This document shows, piece after piece, positions 26,801 through 34,633 of a stretch of DNA of 64,000 bases (its first letter is position 1; every line of letters begins with the position of its first letter). The DNA is taken from positions 682,001-746,000 of the forward strand of contig CAWFNX010000005.1 in NCBI GenBank assembly GCA_963817335.1. The letters are read 5' to 3'. The position numbers were made by a program, and so were the translations under genes. The notes beneath the pieces were generated by a model. The model saw only the letters and a list, made by a program, of their open reading frames with translations. It had not been told where the DNA came from and made no database searches. The stretch is from AV40 sp963817335. GTDB taxonomy: Bacteria > Verrucomicrobiota > Verrucomicrobiia > Chthoniobacterales > UBA10450.

Positions 26801-28281
26801 TCTACCCGGACGCCGCGGTCAATCCTCAGATTGTGCCGCCCGAATCGGCGCAACGCCAGACTTGGGAACGCTCAAGCGCGATTCGAGAGCTGTTGCGCGG
26901 ACGAATGGAAGTCTCAGGGCCGGTTACGGATTCCCAACTCGAAAATATTCTCGGCCTTCCTCGCTCGGAAATTGAACAAGGACTCCTCGGACTCGAAAGC
27001 GAAGGTTTTGTTCTGCGCGGGAAATTTCATCCAAACACAACCGAACAGGAATGGTGCGATCGCCGCCTGTTGGCGCGAATTCATCGGCTCACGATCGATC
27101 GTCTCCGGGCGGAGATTCAACCGGTCTCCGGGCAGGATTTCTACCGATTTCTTTTTGCCTGGCAACGCGTTGATGCCGAACACCGCGTCGAAGGCCCGGA
27201 AGGTCTGCAATCGATTCTGGAACAACTGGACGGCTGCGAGCTGCCGCTGGCTTCATGGGAATCGGCCGTCCTCAGCGCCCGGGTTTCCGACTACGATCCG
27301 GAATGGCTGGATCGACTTTGTTTTTCCGGGCGCGTCGGTTGGGCGCGTTTGAGCTCGCCGGAACATCCGAATGCTCGCTCGACAGCTCCGTTGCGCACGA
27401 GCCCCATCGCGCTGTATCAACGCGAAAATCTGGAAGATTGGCGCGCACTCGCGCTGACAAAATCGACCATCGAACTTTCTACGCCGGCTCAAACTGTCCG
27501 AGACTCGCTCGCCAACAGCGGCGCATTGTTTTTCGCTGAACTCATTCAACGAACCAGTTTGCTTCCATCGCAGGTCGAAGAAGCTCTTTCCGAACTCGCC
27601 GCGCTCGGTTTTGTGACCTGCGACAGCTTTGACGGTCTGCGCGCGTTGCTGATTCCATCGAATAAGCGACCGACTTTCGGCCGCAACGAAGGAAAACGGC
27701 GACGCAAAGCGAACCTTGCCAGCATCGAGTTCGCCGGTCGCTGGTCTTTGATTCGGAAAGAAAGTGCGGCTCAACCGAACGGTGTGGATTCAACTCGTCG
27801 CGACTCTGCGGTCGAAAAGTACGCTCGGGTTTTGCTGCGCCGTTACGGTGTGGTTTTCCGACGGTTGCTCGAACGCGAGAGCTTAAATGTGACTTGGTAC
27901 GAGCTCGGTCGGATCTATCGAAGACTTGAAGCGCGCGGGGAAATTCGCGGCGGTTATTTCATCGCGGGCGTGAGCGGCGAGCAATTCGCGTTGCCGGAAG
28001 CCATTGGTCTATTGCGGTCGATCAGAAGATCGAATGCGAGTTACCAACTCATCACCCTGAGCGCAGCCGACCCCCTCAACTTGGAGGGGATTCTCACGCC
28101 CGGGCCGCGAATCGCCGCGTTCACGGCGAATCGCGTTCTTTTTTGCAATGGTTTGCCGGTTGGCGCGCTTGAAGGACGCGAAGTCCGCCGGCTCGCGGAC
28201 AATTCCGTTTCGGACTCAGAAATGGACGCCGCCCTGCGCGTCGGCAAACTTCGACCGTCGCTTCGGCCGTACTATAAATGA
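23892..28281 (+). CDS. lhr: Lhr-type large DEAD/DEAH helicase, interrupted by one frameshift
   Basis: About 1462 residues once a +1 shift is allowed (E. coli Lhr 1538). ATG at 23892 opens MKNFQFHPAVARWFEQTFGS. Helicase motifs: 'APTGSGKTLAAF' (I, about residue 41), 'VYVSPLKALSNDI' (Ia), 'LDEIHAV' (II), 'GLSATQKP' (III), 'LVFVNTRRMAERV' (IV), 'VATASLELGIDIGSVDLV' (V) and 'LLQRVGRAEHKRGG' (VI). The Lhr-specific winged-helix and C-terminal domains follow. The first frame stops at TGA 24093-24095; the rest reads from the +1 frame and joins as ...EGDGS / DLPDETQIVYVSP. A cloverleaf palindrome is embedded in frame at 25662-25713. The family repairs nucleic acid damage as a 3-to-5 helicase. Confidence 0.9.
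25662..25713. repeat. Cloverleaf palindrome, copy 2, inside the lhr coding sequence
   Basis: Outer stem GGTAGGG (25662-25668) with CCCTACC (25707-25713). Inner hairpins GTCGCCGC-GCT-GCGGCGAC and GGACATCGC-AGC-GCGATGTCC. It is read through in frame, giving about 17 residues (VGSPRCGDRTSQRDVPT) that are out of character for an Lhr protein. The outer arms match copy 3 (32800-32856). Confidence 0.9.
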
Positions 28282-28398
28282 CACGCGCGTCGGCTGCGTG
28301 TCATCCCGAGCGTAGTCGAGGGATCTCCCTTCGCAATCACCGAGATCCTTCGACTCCCGCTTCGCTCCGCTCAGGATGACGAACGCGTTGCGTTCGTC
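28278..28398. repeat. Composite palindrome at a convergent gene junction
   Basis: Three nested or adjacent hairpins. ATGACACGC with GCGTGTCAT (28278-28304) contains the lhr stop codon. A long imperfect inverted repeat, GTCATCCCGAGCG...GAGGGATCTC with GAGATCC...CTCAGGATGAC, spans 28299-28380. GACGAACGC-GTT-GCGTTCGTC (28378-28398) ends at the stop codon of the minus-strand neighbour (28399-28397). The GTCATCC-GAGCG unit resembles a short repeat seen in many environmental bacterial genomes. It probably terminates both genes. Confidence 0.75.
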
Positions 28399-28798
28399 AC
28401 TTCTTAACGATCTCGGCGTTCTCGAGCAATGCGATGCCGCCGCGCTCGACGAATTTGCCCTTGAGGGTGATCGTCTTGCCGCAGGAATCGGCCAGTTCGT
28501 CGTTGATCGGCTTGTGTTCGCCAACCACCAGATACGCTTTGCCGTTCTCGACAATTCCAACGGGGCCGCCGTTTTTGATGCACTTGGCCCCGCAGGATTG
28601 GCCGTGACTATCGCCCATCGCGTTGTGATCGACGTAACACATCATGTCGACGACCTCGCCGGTTACGGTTTTGTCGCCGGCTGCGTCCGATTTTCCCTGT
28701 TCGTCATGCGCCAGGGCCAAAGGCGCGACCGCAAATGAAGCGATGACGATAACGGAGAAGACAGTCCTGAAAGTTTTGAGGCGTGTTGAATTGAACAT
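28397..28798 (-). CDS. Small exported Cys-containing protein of unknown function
   Basis: A 133-residue protein. A long signal peptide (TVFSVIVIASFAVAPLALA) precedes a mature domain of about 95 residues. Cys occurs in 'VVDMMCYVDHNAMGD', 'GQSCGAKCIKNGGPVGIV' and 'ADSCGKTITLKGKF'. The pattern (GEVVDxxCY, then a CxxxC pair with His nearby) looks like a small periplasmic OB-like domain that could bind metal or be disulfide bonded. I do not assign a family with confidence. It lies only 3 bases after the carA stop, so it may be the last gene of a carA unit. Confidence 0.75.
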   Translation of the reverse strand: MFNSTRLKTFRTVFSVIVIASFAVAPLALAHDEQGKSDAAGDKTVTGEVVDMMCYVDHNAMGDSHGQSCGAKCIKNGGPVGIVENGKAYLVVGEHKPINDELADSCGKTITLKGKFVERGGIALLENAEIVKK

Positions 28799-28801
28799 GA
28801 C

Positions 28802-29953
28802 CTATTTTCGGCGTTTTTTGCCTTCAATCAAATCGGCGAACTCCGAGAAGAAATAGGATGCGTCGTGCGGGCCGGGCGCGGCCTCGGGATGATATTGGAC
28901 GCTGAAGATCGGCAACTCCTTGTGTCGCATTCCTTCGACCGTGTTGTCGTTCAAATTGATGTGACTGACTTCGACATTGGTCGGGAGCGACTCCGGATCA
29001 ACGGCGAAACCGTGGTTTTGCGCGGTGATGGCGACCTTGCCGCTCTTCAAATCTTTCACCGGTTGGTTCGCGCCACGATGTCCGAACTTCAGTTTGAACG
29101 TCGATCCGCCAAACGCGAAGCCGAGAATTTGATGGCCGAGGCAAATTCCGAAGATGGGTTTCTTGCCCATCAAGTCACGAACGGTTTTGTGCGCGTAAGG
29201 CAGCGCGGACGGATCGCCCGGCCCATTTGAGAGAAAAATTCCGTCCGGATTTTGGGCGAGCGCTTGTTCAGCTGTGGTTGATGCCGGCACAACCGTTACC
29301 CCGAAACCCTTCTGTCGCAGCAATCGCAAAATGTTTTGTTTGATTCCGTAATCATAAGCGACAATGCGAAATCGAATCGGCGGCAATTTCGGCTTGTTGC
29401 CTCCGTTACCGTTTTGGATCGACCACGGCTGACTCAGTTTGTCCTCCGGGTCCCATTGATAAATTTTCGGCGTCGAAACTTCTTTCACGTAATCCATCCC
29501 GATCACGCCTTCGCCTTCGGCGGCGCGCTGCGCCGCTTGTTCGACCGAAATTTGCTCGGTTGTGAGACAGGCCTTCATCGCGCCGCGCGTCCGCAGATGC
29601 CGGGTCAACGCGCGGGTGTCGATTCCCTGAATGCCGGGGATATCGTACTTCTTCAAATATTCATCGAGCGACATCTCTGAGCGCCAATTGCTCGGCGCTT
29701 CACTCAATTCCTCGATCACAAATCCGCGCACGTGCGGTTCGCCGCTCTCCTGATCCAGCGAATTGGTCCCGTAATTGCCGATCAAAGGATAGGTCATGGT
29801 CACGATCTGCCCGCGATAAGAAGGATCGGTCAGGACTTCCTGATAGCCGGTCATCGCGGTGTTGAAGCAAATCTCGCCGACCCGCGTTCCGGCGGCGCCA
29901 AATGATTCGCCTTCGAAAAATTTTCCGTCTTCGAGAGCGAGCAGGGCTTTCAT
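28802..29953 (-). CDS. carA: Carbamoyl-phosphate synthase small subunit
   Basis: A 383-residue glutaminase subunit that feeds ammonia to CarB for arginine and pyrimidine synthesis. ATG at 29953 (MKALLALEDGKFFEGESFGA) fits the family start; an upstream in-frame extension runs through a repeat and was rejected. Motifs: 'FNTAMTGYQEVLTDPSYRGQ', 'GIDTRALTRHLRTRGAMKA', the class I amidotransferase nucleophile 'GICLGHQILG', and 'SVQYHPEAAPGPHDA' with the catalytic His-Glu pair. carB is not adjacent. The upstream region holds a repeat hairpin and an intrinsic terminator. Confidence 0.96.
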   Translation of the reverse strand: MKALLALEDGKFFEGESFGAAGTRVGEICFNTAMTGYQEVLTDPSYRGQIVTMTYPLIGNYGTNSLDQESGEPHVRGFVIEELSEAPSNWRSEMSLDEYLKKYDIPGIQGIDTRALTRHLRTRGAMKACLTTEQISVEQAAQRAAEGEGVIGMDYVKEVSTPKIYQWDPEDKLSQPWSIQNGNGGNKPKLPPIRFRIVAYDYGIKQNILRLLRQKGFGVTVVPASTTAEQALAQNPDGIFLSNGPGDPSALPYAHKTVRDLMGKKPIFGICLGHQILGFAFGGSTFKLKFGHRGANQPVKDLKSGKVAITAQNHGFAVDPESLPTNVEVSHINLNDNTVEGMRHKELPIFSVQYHPEAAPGPHDASYFFSEFADLIEGKKRRK

Positions 29954-29963
29954 TGGAGCAAAA

Positions 29964-30045
29964 CGTTCAACGCTCAACGCCCGACGCTCAACTAAAATTC
30001 TTCTCTGAATTGAAGCGTTGGGCGTTGGAGGCTCGGCGTTGAGCG
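29964..30045. repeat. Tandem-unit hairpin E4 upstream of carA
   Basis: The left arm 29964-29993 (CGTTCAACGCTCAACGCCCG...) and the right arm 30012-30045 (GCGTTGGGCGTTGGAGGC...) are complementary arrays of a degenerate CGTTCAACG-type unit. It lies between the terminator hairpin and the carA start. Confidence 0.75.
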
Positions 30046-30049
30046 TTTT

Positions 30050-30090
30050 CTGAAAAAGAAAAGCCTGGATCGACAATTCAATCCAGGCTC
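30050..30090 (-). terminator. Intrinsic terminator between pheT and carA
   Basis: On the minus strand AGCCTGGAT and ATCCAGGCT (30090-30082 and 30070-30062) form a perfect 9-bp stem with an 11-base loop, followed by TTTTCTTTTTC. It is about 275 bases after the pheT stop and 110 before the carA start, so it either ends the pheT transcript or acts as an attenuator in a carA leader. Confidence 0.75.
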
Positions 30091-30363
30091 GTCCAAAATT
30101 TTACCCCACAGATGCCGTTCAGGTGAATCTCCCGTTCCCTTTCGGTAAACGGCGGATGACCGTCGCTGCGGAATCTGACTTCCAATAAAGGCCTGTCATT
30201 CTCCGCACCAACCTAGCCTCCTTTATTTCGTCAACTATCGGTTCGGGGACGTCACCTCATTCTCGAACATCGCAGGGTAAATTCGAAAGCCGCTGGTTGA
30301 GAGTTGAGTGGAAAGCACTGGTTTCCTTCCCAACCCTCAATGAGCGGCTCTCAAGTCAAAGAA
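30091..30363. other. Gap between pheT and the terminator
   Basis: No reading frame of note. It contains a small hairpin (CCGTT...AACGG near 30131-30151) and other short complementary stretches that might form a structured RNA read toward carA. I compared it by eye with SRP, RNase P and cobalamin-riboswitch signatures and found no convincing match. Confidence 0.4.
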
Positions 30364-32706
30364 CTATTCGCGCAATTCTGCGCGGAGGTCGCTCCGCAAT
30401 CGCTCGCGAATTTTCGCGTGCGCCGCATTTACTTCCTCGTTTGTCAGTGTGCGACTCCGGTCTCGATATGTCAATCGATATGCAAGCGACTTTTTTTCCG
30501 CGCCGACTTGTTCGGTGAATAAGTCGAACAACGCCACGCGTTCCAGCAAAGGTTCTTTTGGGTTTTCAACTGCGCTCAAAATCTTCGCGTGAGAAATTTC
30601 TTCCGGCACAATCATCGCAATGTCCCGGGTGATTGATGGGAATCGATCAAGCTCGCGAAACTTTCTGGTTGATCCAGCGCCCGCGAAAAGGAGGTCGGCG
30701 TGCAACTCCGCCGCAAATACGGGGCCGGGCGCGTTCGATTTCGAAGATCCGATCTGGCCGGCGAAACCGATCTTCTGTTCGCCGGAGTAAACGTCGACCG
30801 CCAGGGCGAAATCGGAAAATTTTCCTGGGCGGAACGACAAATTCGGAACGACCGCTTCAAGCGCGCCTCTAAGATCGAACAAATCGAGCGCGCGCTTCGT
30901 TTGCGCTCGCCAGTTGGGTTTGGGATCTAATTTTCCCCAAAGCAAGATGGCGAGATGTCGCTCTTCTTTGCCGGCCGGCGGAACGAAGGCTCGGCCGATT
31001 TCAAAAATCGCGACGCTGTCGGCGCCGGCGTTGACATTTCGTTCCAGCACACCCAATAAACCGCCGATTAAACTCGGCCGGAGGGCGACGTGATCTTCGC
31101 TCAGCGGATTTTTTAATGCGACTGCGCCTTCACTAAATGCAGAGGCGCTTCTCGGAATCAGCTTCGAGGTGCGCGCTTCGAAGAGTCCGCGGGCCACGAG
31201 ACGTTCGCGCATCTGAGATTCCAAATCGTGAGCGCGATCCGCTTCACTGGACGGCGTGAAACGGCTTCGGTCCGTTCCCGGAATCCTTTCTGCGCCGTAA
31301 GCGCGAACGACTTCTTCGATCAAATCGACATCACGTTGAAGATCGCGGCGGTAGTTCGGGATTTTCCATTTCGTCGTCTTGGCCGCGCTCGTTTTCTTCA
31401 GGCCAAAGTGGGTGAGAATTTCGTCGACTTGTCTTGGTTTGATTGCGATGCCGACAACGCGGTCGCATTTTTCGTAGCTCAATGAAACGTCCGGCGGATC
31501 CGACGGCAGATCGCCTGCGACATTGATCTCTTTTGCCGGCGCTCCGCCCGCGATCTCACGAATCAATTCAGCCGCGCGGTGCGAGGCGCGAAGGACCATT
31601 TCGGGGTCGACCCCGCGCTCGAATCGGTAACTCGCGTCGCTCGGGAGACTTAAATCCCGCGCTGTCTTGCGAACGCTGGCCGGCAAAAAGTAAGCCGCCT
31701 CGAGCAATATGTTTCTTGTCGAATCGGTCACGCCGGTTTCTTCCCCACCCATCACGCCGCCGATTCCAACCGCGCGTTGTTGATCCGCGACGACACAATT
31801 GTCCCGCTTGAGCGAGTAGGTCTTGCCGTCGAGGGCGAGAAATTTTTCGCCGTCACGGGCAAGCCGGACGTTGATCGCGCCGTTCAATTTGTCGGCATCG
31901 AACGCGTGGGTCGGTTGCCCGAGCTCGAGCATCACGAAGTTCGAAATGTCGACGATGTTATTAATCGCGCGAATTCCGACGCTCTCAATCTTAGCCCGCA
32001 ACCACTGCGGGCTCGGCCCGACTGTGACGTTGTCGATCTTGCGCGCGGAAAAAAACGGACATTCACGGGTTGAGTTAATCTTTACGCCAGTTCGCGTCGA
32101 AAACTTGACCGAAATTATCGGTCGAGTTTCGGAACTGAGTTTTTTTGAGGTGAGGGCGGCGATTTCGCGGGCCAATCCGAAATGGCTAAGCAAATCGCCG
32201 CGGTTTGGTGTGATCTCGACATCGAGAATCGTGTCGCTCGGAAACAAATCCGAAATCGGAGCGCCGACTTTCGCTTCAGGCGATAAAATCAGAAGACCGG
32301 CAGCGTCCGAGCCGAGACCAAGCTCGATCGCGCTGCAAAGCATTCCTTCGCTTTCGACGCCACGCAGTTTGCTTTTTCGGATTTCAGTTCCGTTCGACAA
32401 CTTCGCGCCAGGCAACGCGAGCGGCACTTTGTCGCTGACCTTATAATTGGTCGCGCCGCATACGATTTGGCGTTTGACTCCGCTGCCGTCGTCCACTTCG
32501 CAAACGCTTAAACGGTCCGCATTAGGATGACGCGACGCCGCCATGATCTGCGAAACGATAATCCGGCCGCTGCCGGATCGATCTATCGCGCCGCGCGTTT
32601 CGATGTTTTCGGTTTCTACGCCGGCCCGGGTCAACAAATCGGCGATCTCCTCCGGGTTTTTCGGAAGCTCGACAAATTCGCGGAGCCAATTGACGGAAAA
32701 TTTCAT
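30364..32706 (-). CDS. pheT: Phenylalanyl-tRNA synthetase beta subunit
   Basis: A 780-residue subunit (E. coli 795) of the alpha2-beta2 enzyme that charges tRNA-Phe. Domains in order: MKFSVNWLREFVELPKNPEE start; tRNA-binding OB domain ('SRHPNADRLSVCEVDDG', about residues 40-150); B3/B4 editing domain with 'TPNRGDLLSHFGLAREIAAL'; B5 domain; catalytic-like core; C-terminal FDX-ACB domain ('ELDRFPSITRDIAMIVPEE', 'YRDRSRTLTNEEVNAAHAKI'). It follows pheS on the same strand, with 169 bases between that include a cloverleaf repeat. Confidence 0.97.
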   Translation of the reverse strand: MKFSVNWLREFVELPKNPEEIADLLTRAGVETENIETRGAIDRSGSGRIIVSQIMAASRHPNADRLSVCEVDDGSGVKRQIVCGATNYKVSDKVPLALPGAKLSNGTEIRKSKLRGVESEGMLCSAIELGLGSDAAGLLILSPEAKVGAPISDLFPSDTILDVEITPNRGDLLSHFGLAREIAALTSKKLSSETRPIISVKFSTRTGVKINSTRECPFFSARKIDNVTVGPSPQWLRAKIESVGIRAINNIVDISNFVMLELGQPTHAFDADKLNGAINVRLARDGEKFLALDGKTYSLKRDNCVVADQQRAVGIGGVMGGEETGVTDSTRNILLEAAYFLPASVRKTARDLSLPSDASYRFERGVDPEMVLRASHRAAELIREIAGGAPAKEINVAGDLPSDPPDVSLSYEKCDRVVGIAIKPRQVDEILTHFGLKKTSAAKTTKWKIPNYRRDLQRDVDLIEEVVRAYGAERIPGTDRSRFTPSSEADRAHDLESQMRERLVARGLFEARTSKLIPRSASAFSEGAVALKNPLSEDHVALRPSLIGGLLGVLERNVNAGADSVAIFEIGRAFVPPAGKEERHLAILLWGKLDPKPNWRAQTKRALDLFDLRGALEAVVPNLSFRPGKFSDFALAVDVYSGEQKIGFAGQIGSSKSNAPGPVFAAELHADLLFAGAGSTRKFRELDRFPSITRDIAMIVPEEISHAKILSAVENPKEPLLERVALFDLFTEQVGAEKKSLAYRLTYRDRSRTLTNEEVNAAHAKIRERLRSDLRAELRE

Positions 32707-32799
32707 GCTTCTGCTCCGTCATTCCGAAGGGACGTGAGGGACCTCACATCAGCACGTGGGTGTTCGAGGGACGCTTCATGTGGCTTGCCTGCCGGTACC

Positions 32800-32856
32800 A
32801 GGTAGGGGCGATTGCCCTCAATCGCCCGCGGGCGGTTCGGTGAACCGCCCCTACCT
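32800..32856. repeat. Cloverleaf palindrome, copy 3 (pheS-pheT gap)
   Basis: Outer stem AGGTAGGGG with CCCCTACCT. Inner hairpins GGCGATTG-CCCT-CAATCGCC (32806-32825) and GGGCGGTTC-GGT-GAACCGCCC (32829-32849). It shares both inner hairpins, in reverse orientation, with copy 4 at 45431-45482, and its outer arms with copy 2. Confidence 0.9.
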
Positions 32857-32875
32857 AAGAATGACAATGGATTGT

Positions 32876-33892
32876 TCACGCGAATTGCCTCAAAAACCGC
32901 AAATCGTTTTGCGAGAAGTAACGAATGTCGGGGATATCGAACAAAATCATGGCCAGTCGGTCCATTCCGAGGCCGAAGGCAAACCCGCTCCATTTTTCGG
33001 GATCGTACGCTTTATCGCCGCGCGCTTTGTTGACCTGCTCGAAAACGGCAGGGTGCACCACCCCGGAGCCGGCAACTTCGATCCAGCGTTCGCCACCCTT
33101 GAGCGCCTTCGACTTCACGTAAACCTCGAGGCTCGGTTCGGTGAAGGGAAAGAAATGCGGGCGAAACTGGACAGCGGTATCGGCGCCAAACAGTTCGCGC
33201 ATGAAAAACTCGAGGGTGCCTTTCAAATCGGCGACGCTGACATTTTCGTCGACGTAAAGTCCTTCAATCTGATGGAACTGCGGACTGTGGGTGGCGTCGA
33301 GCTCATCGCGCCGGTAGGCCGCGCCGGGCGAAATCACCCGGATCGGTGGTTTCGCGGCTTTCATCGTTCGGATTTGCACGGTCGACGTGTGCGTTCGCAA
33401 CAGTCGGCCGTCGGGCAAATAAAACGTGTCCTGCTCGTTCCGCGCCGGATGGTCCGGTGGGGTGTTGAGCGCGTCGAAACAATGCCATTCGTCTTCAATG
33501 TCCGGTCCATCGGCCAGGGCGAAGCCCATTCGGCGAAAGATTTCGATGGAGCGTTCCCACATTTGGGTGAGGGGATGGAGCGCGCCGATTTCGCGCGGTG
33601 TTCCGGGAAGCGAGACATCGATCTTGGCCAGCGCTCCCGATTCTTTTTGCGAACGAAATTGCCGGGCTCGCGATTCGATCGCGGCAGTGACGGCAGTCCG
33701 AACTTCGTTGAGCAACTTGCCGACAACCGGCTTTTCTTCCTTGGCGAGGGTTTTCATCTGCTCGCTCCAGGCGGAAATGGTCCCGCTGCGGCCGAGATAT
33801 TTCACCCGCGCGGTTTCGAGCGCCTGCTCGTCGCTCGCGGATTCAATCTCCCGGAGCGCGTCCTCGCGCAGTGGTTCCAGCGGATGAGCCAT
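32876..33892 (-). CDS. pheS: Phenylalanyl-tRNA synthetase alpha subunit
   Basis: A 338-residue class II synthetase subunit. The N-terminal coiled coil (residues 1-90) begins MAHPLEPLREDALREIESAS; the catalytic core includes 'FRRMGFALADGPDIEDEWHC', 'NTPPDHPARNEQDTFY', 'RTHTSTVQIRTM', motif 2 'GAAYRRDELDATHSPQFHQI' and motif 3 'GFAFGLGMDRLAMILFDIPD'. Order rplT-pheS-pheT on the minus strand is the usual bacterial arrangement. Confidence 0.97.
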   Translation of the reverse strand: MAHPLEPLREDALREIESASDEQALETARVKYLGRSGTISAWSEQMKTLAKEEKPVVGKLLNEVRTAVTAAIESRARQFRSQKESGALAKIDVSLPGTPREIGALHPLTQMWERSIEIFRRMGFALADGPDIEDEWHCFDALNTPPDHPARNEQDTFYLPDGRLLRTHTSTVQIRTMKAAKPPIRVISPGAAYRRDELDATHSPQFHQIEGLYVDENVSVADLKGTLEFFMRELFGADTAVQFRPHFFPFTEPSLEVYVKSKALKGGERWIEVAGSGVVHPAVFEQVNKARGDKAYDPEKWSGFAFGLGMDRLAMILFDIPDIRYFSQNDLRFLRQFA

Positions 33893-33909
33893 TTGATTAA
33901 GAGATTTCC

Positions 33910-33974
33910 GACAGAATGAACAAAATGAAACAGAATTTCATTCCGTTAATTCGGTCCATTCTGTCAAAAGACAG
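33910..33974. repeat. Tandem-unit hairpin E5 between rplT and pheS
   Basis: The left arm of ACAGAATGAA-type units (33910-33933) faces TTCATTCCG...CCATTCTGTC (33937-33965). A second small hairpin, CTGTC-AAAA-GACAG (33961-33974), overlaps its end. It fills the 94-base gap. Confidence 0.65.
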
Positions 33975-33986
33975 AAATTCGGTTGC

Positions 33987-34373
33987 CTACGCCGCCTTCT
34001 TTTTCGATTTCGACTTCTCGTCGAGCGCGCTCTTCGCCTGCTCGACAATCAGTTTGAAGGCGTTCGCGTCATTAACCGCGATGTCGGCGAGAATTTTGCG
34101 ATCGAGTTCGACTCCGGCGGCTTTCAATCCTTCAGCGAACCGGCTGTAAGTCATTCCGTTCGCGCGGGCCGCGGCATTGAGCCGTTGGATCCACAAGTAA
34201 CGGAAGTTGCGCTTGCGGGTCTTGCGATCGCGATAGGCCCAATACTTGCCTTTCATCGTCGCGTCTTTGGCGTAACGAAAAAGTTTTGATCGGCGTCCGC
34301 GATAACCTTTGGCGGATTTGATGACGCGTTTGCGTCGCGCACGGCTGGCCGGCGCATTAGTAGCTCTTGGCAT
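33987..34373 (-). CDS. rplT: 50S ribosomal protein L20
   Basis: A 128-residue ribosomal protein (E. coli 118) binding 23S rRNA early in assembly. Typical blocks: 'ARRKRVIKSAKGYRGRRSKL', 'MKGKYWAYRDRKTRKRNFRY', 'LWIQRLNAAARANGMTYSRF', 'LDRKILADIAVNDANAF'. The tail is Lys/Ser-rich and longer than usual. The usual upstream partners infC and rpmI are absent; the gap upstream is filled with palindromes and then a divergent gene. Confidence 0.97.
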   Translation of the reverse strand: MPRATNAPASRARRKRVIKSAKGYRGRRSKLFRYAKDATMKGKYWAYRDRKTRKRNFRYLWIQRLNAAARANGMTYSRFAEGLKAAGVELDRKILADIAVNDANAFKLIVEQAKSALDEKSKSKKKAA

Positions 34374-34537
34374 TTCTTGTTATGCCCCGCCAGGGCGGGG
34401 CTCCTCATTCAGCGGGCTGTTCTTTTAATTATCGATCTCTCCGACCTCGCTCGCTGATTAATCCTCCCGCCGAGGCGGGACGGGATAGGTGGAAAGACGA
34501 TCCGACGCTTCGGCGCCGGGGCCGAAAAGGTAGGCGT
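34374..34537. other. Palindrome-rich gap upstream of rplT
   Basis: Contains GCCCCGCC-AG-GGCGGGGC (34384-34401), 10 bases before the L20 start codon, TCCCGCC-GA-GGCGGGA (34465-34480) and a weaker TTCGGC...GCCGAA stem near 34509-34527. No reading frame for L35 (rpmI) is present on the minus strand. The first hairpin could affect rplT translation or be one more inserted palindrome. Confidence 0.6.
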
Positions 34538-34616
34538 GAAATGACGAATGTCGAATGACGAAAAATAATGAGAAGCGTTTCGACATTGGTCATTCGTGCT
34601 TCGTCATTTCGCATTC
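34538..34616. repeat. Tandem-unit hairpin E6 upstream of the cyclase gene
   Basis: The left arm (34538-34563) is made of GAATGACGAA-type units; the right arm (34578-34616) carries complementary TTCGTCATT units. A further small hairpin, GCATTC...GAATGC (about 34610-34628), sits directly before the GTG start of the next gene. Confidence 0.7.
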
Positions 34617-34633
34617 TTTGGTAGAATGCGTTC

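Noticed and set aside
30091..30240. Possible riboswitch (cobalamin-like GGGAA...ATTC text) upstream of carA
   Set aside because: The conserved B12 box and the rest of the consensus are missing; similarity is a few short words only.
32756..33919. Long plus-strand open frame (387 codons) opposite pheS
   Set aside because: It is antisense to an intact, highly conserved pheS; codon pattern and composition fit a shadow frame in GC-rich DNA, and no family motif is present.
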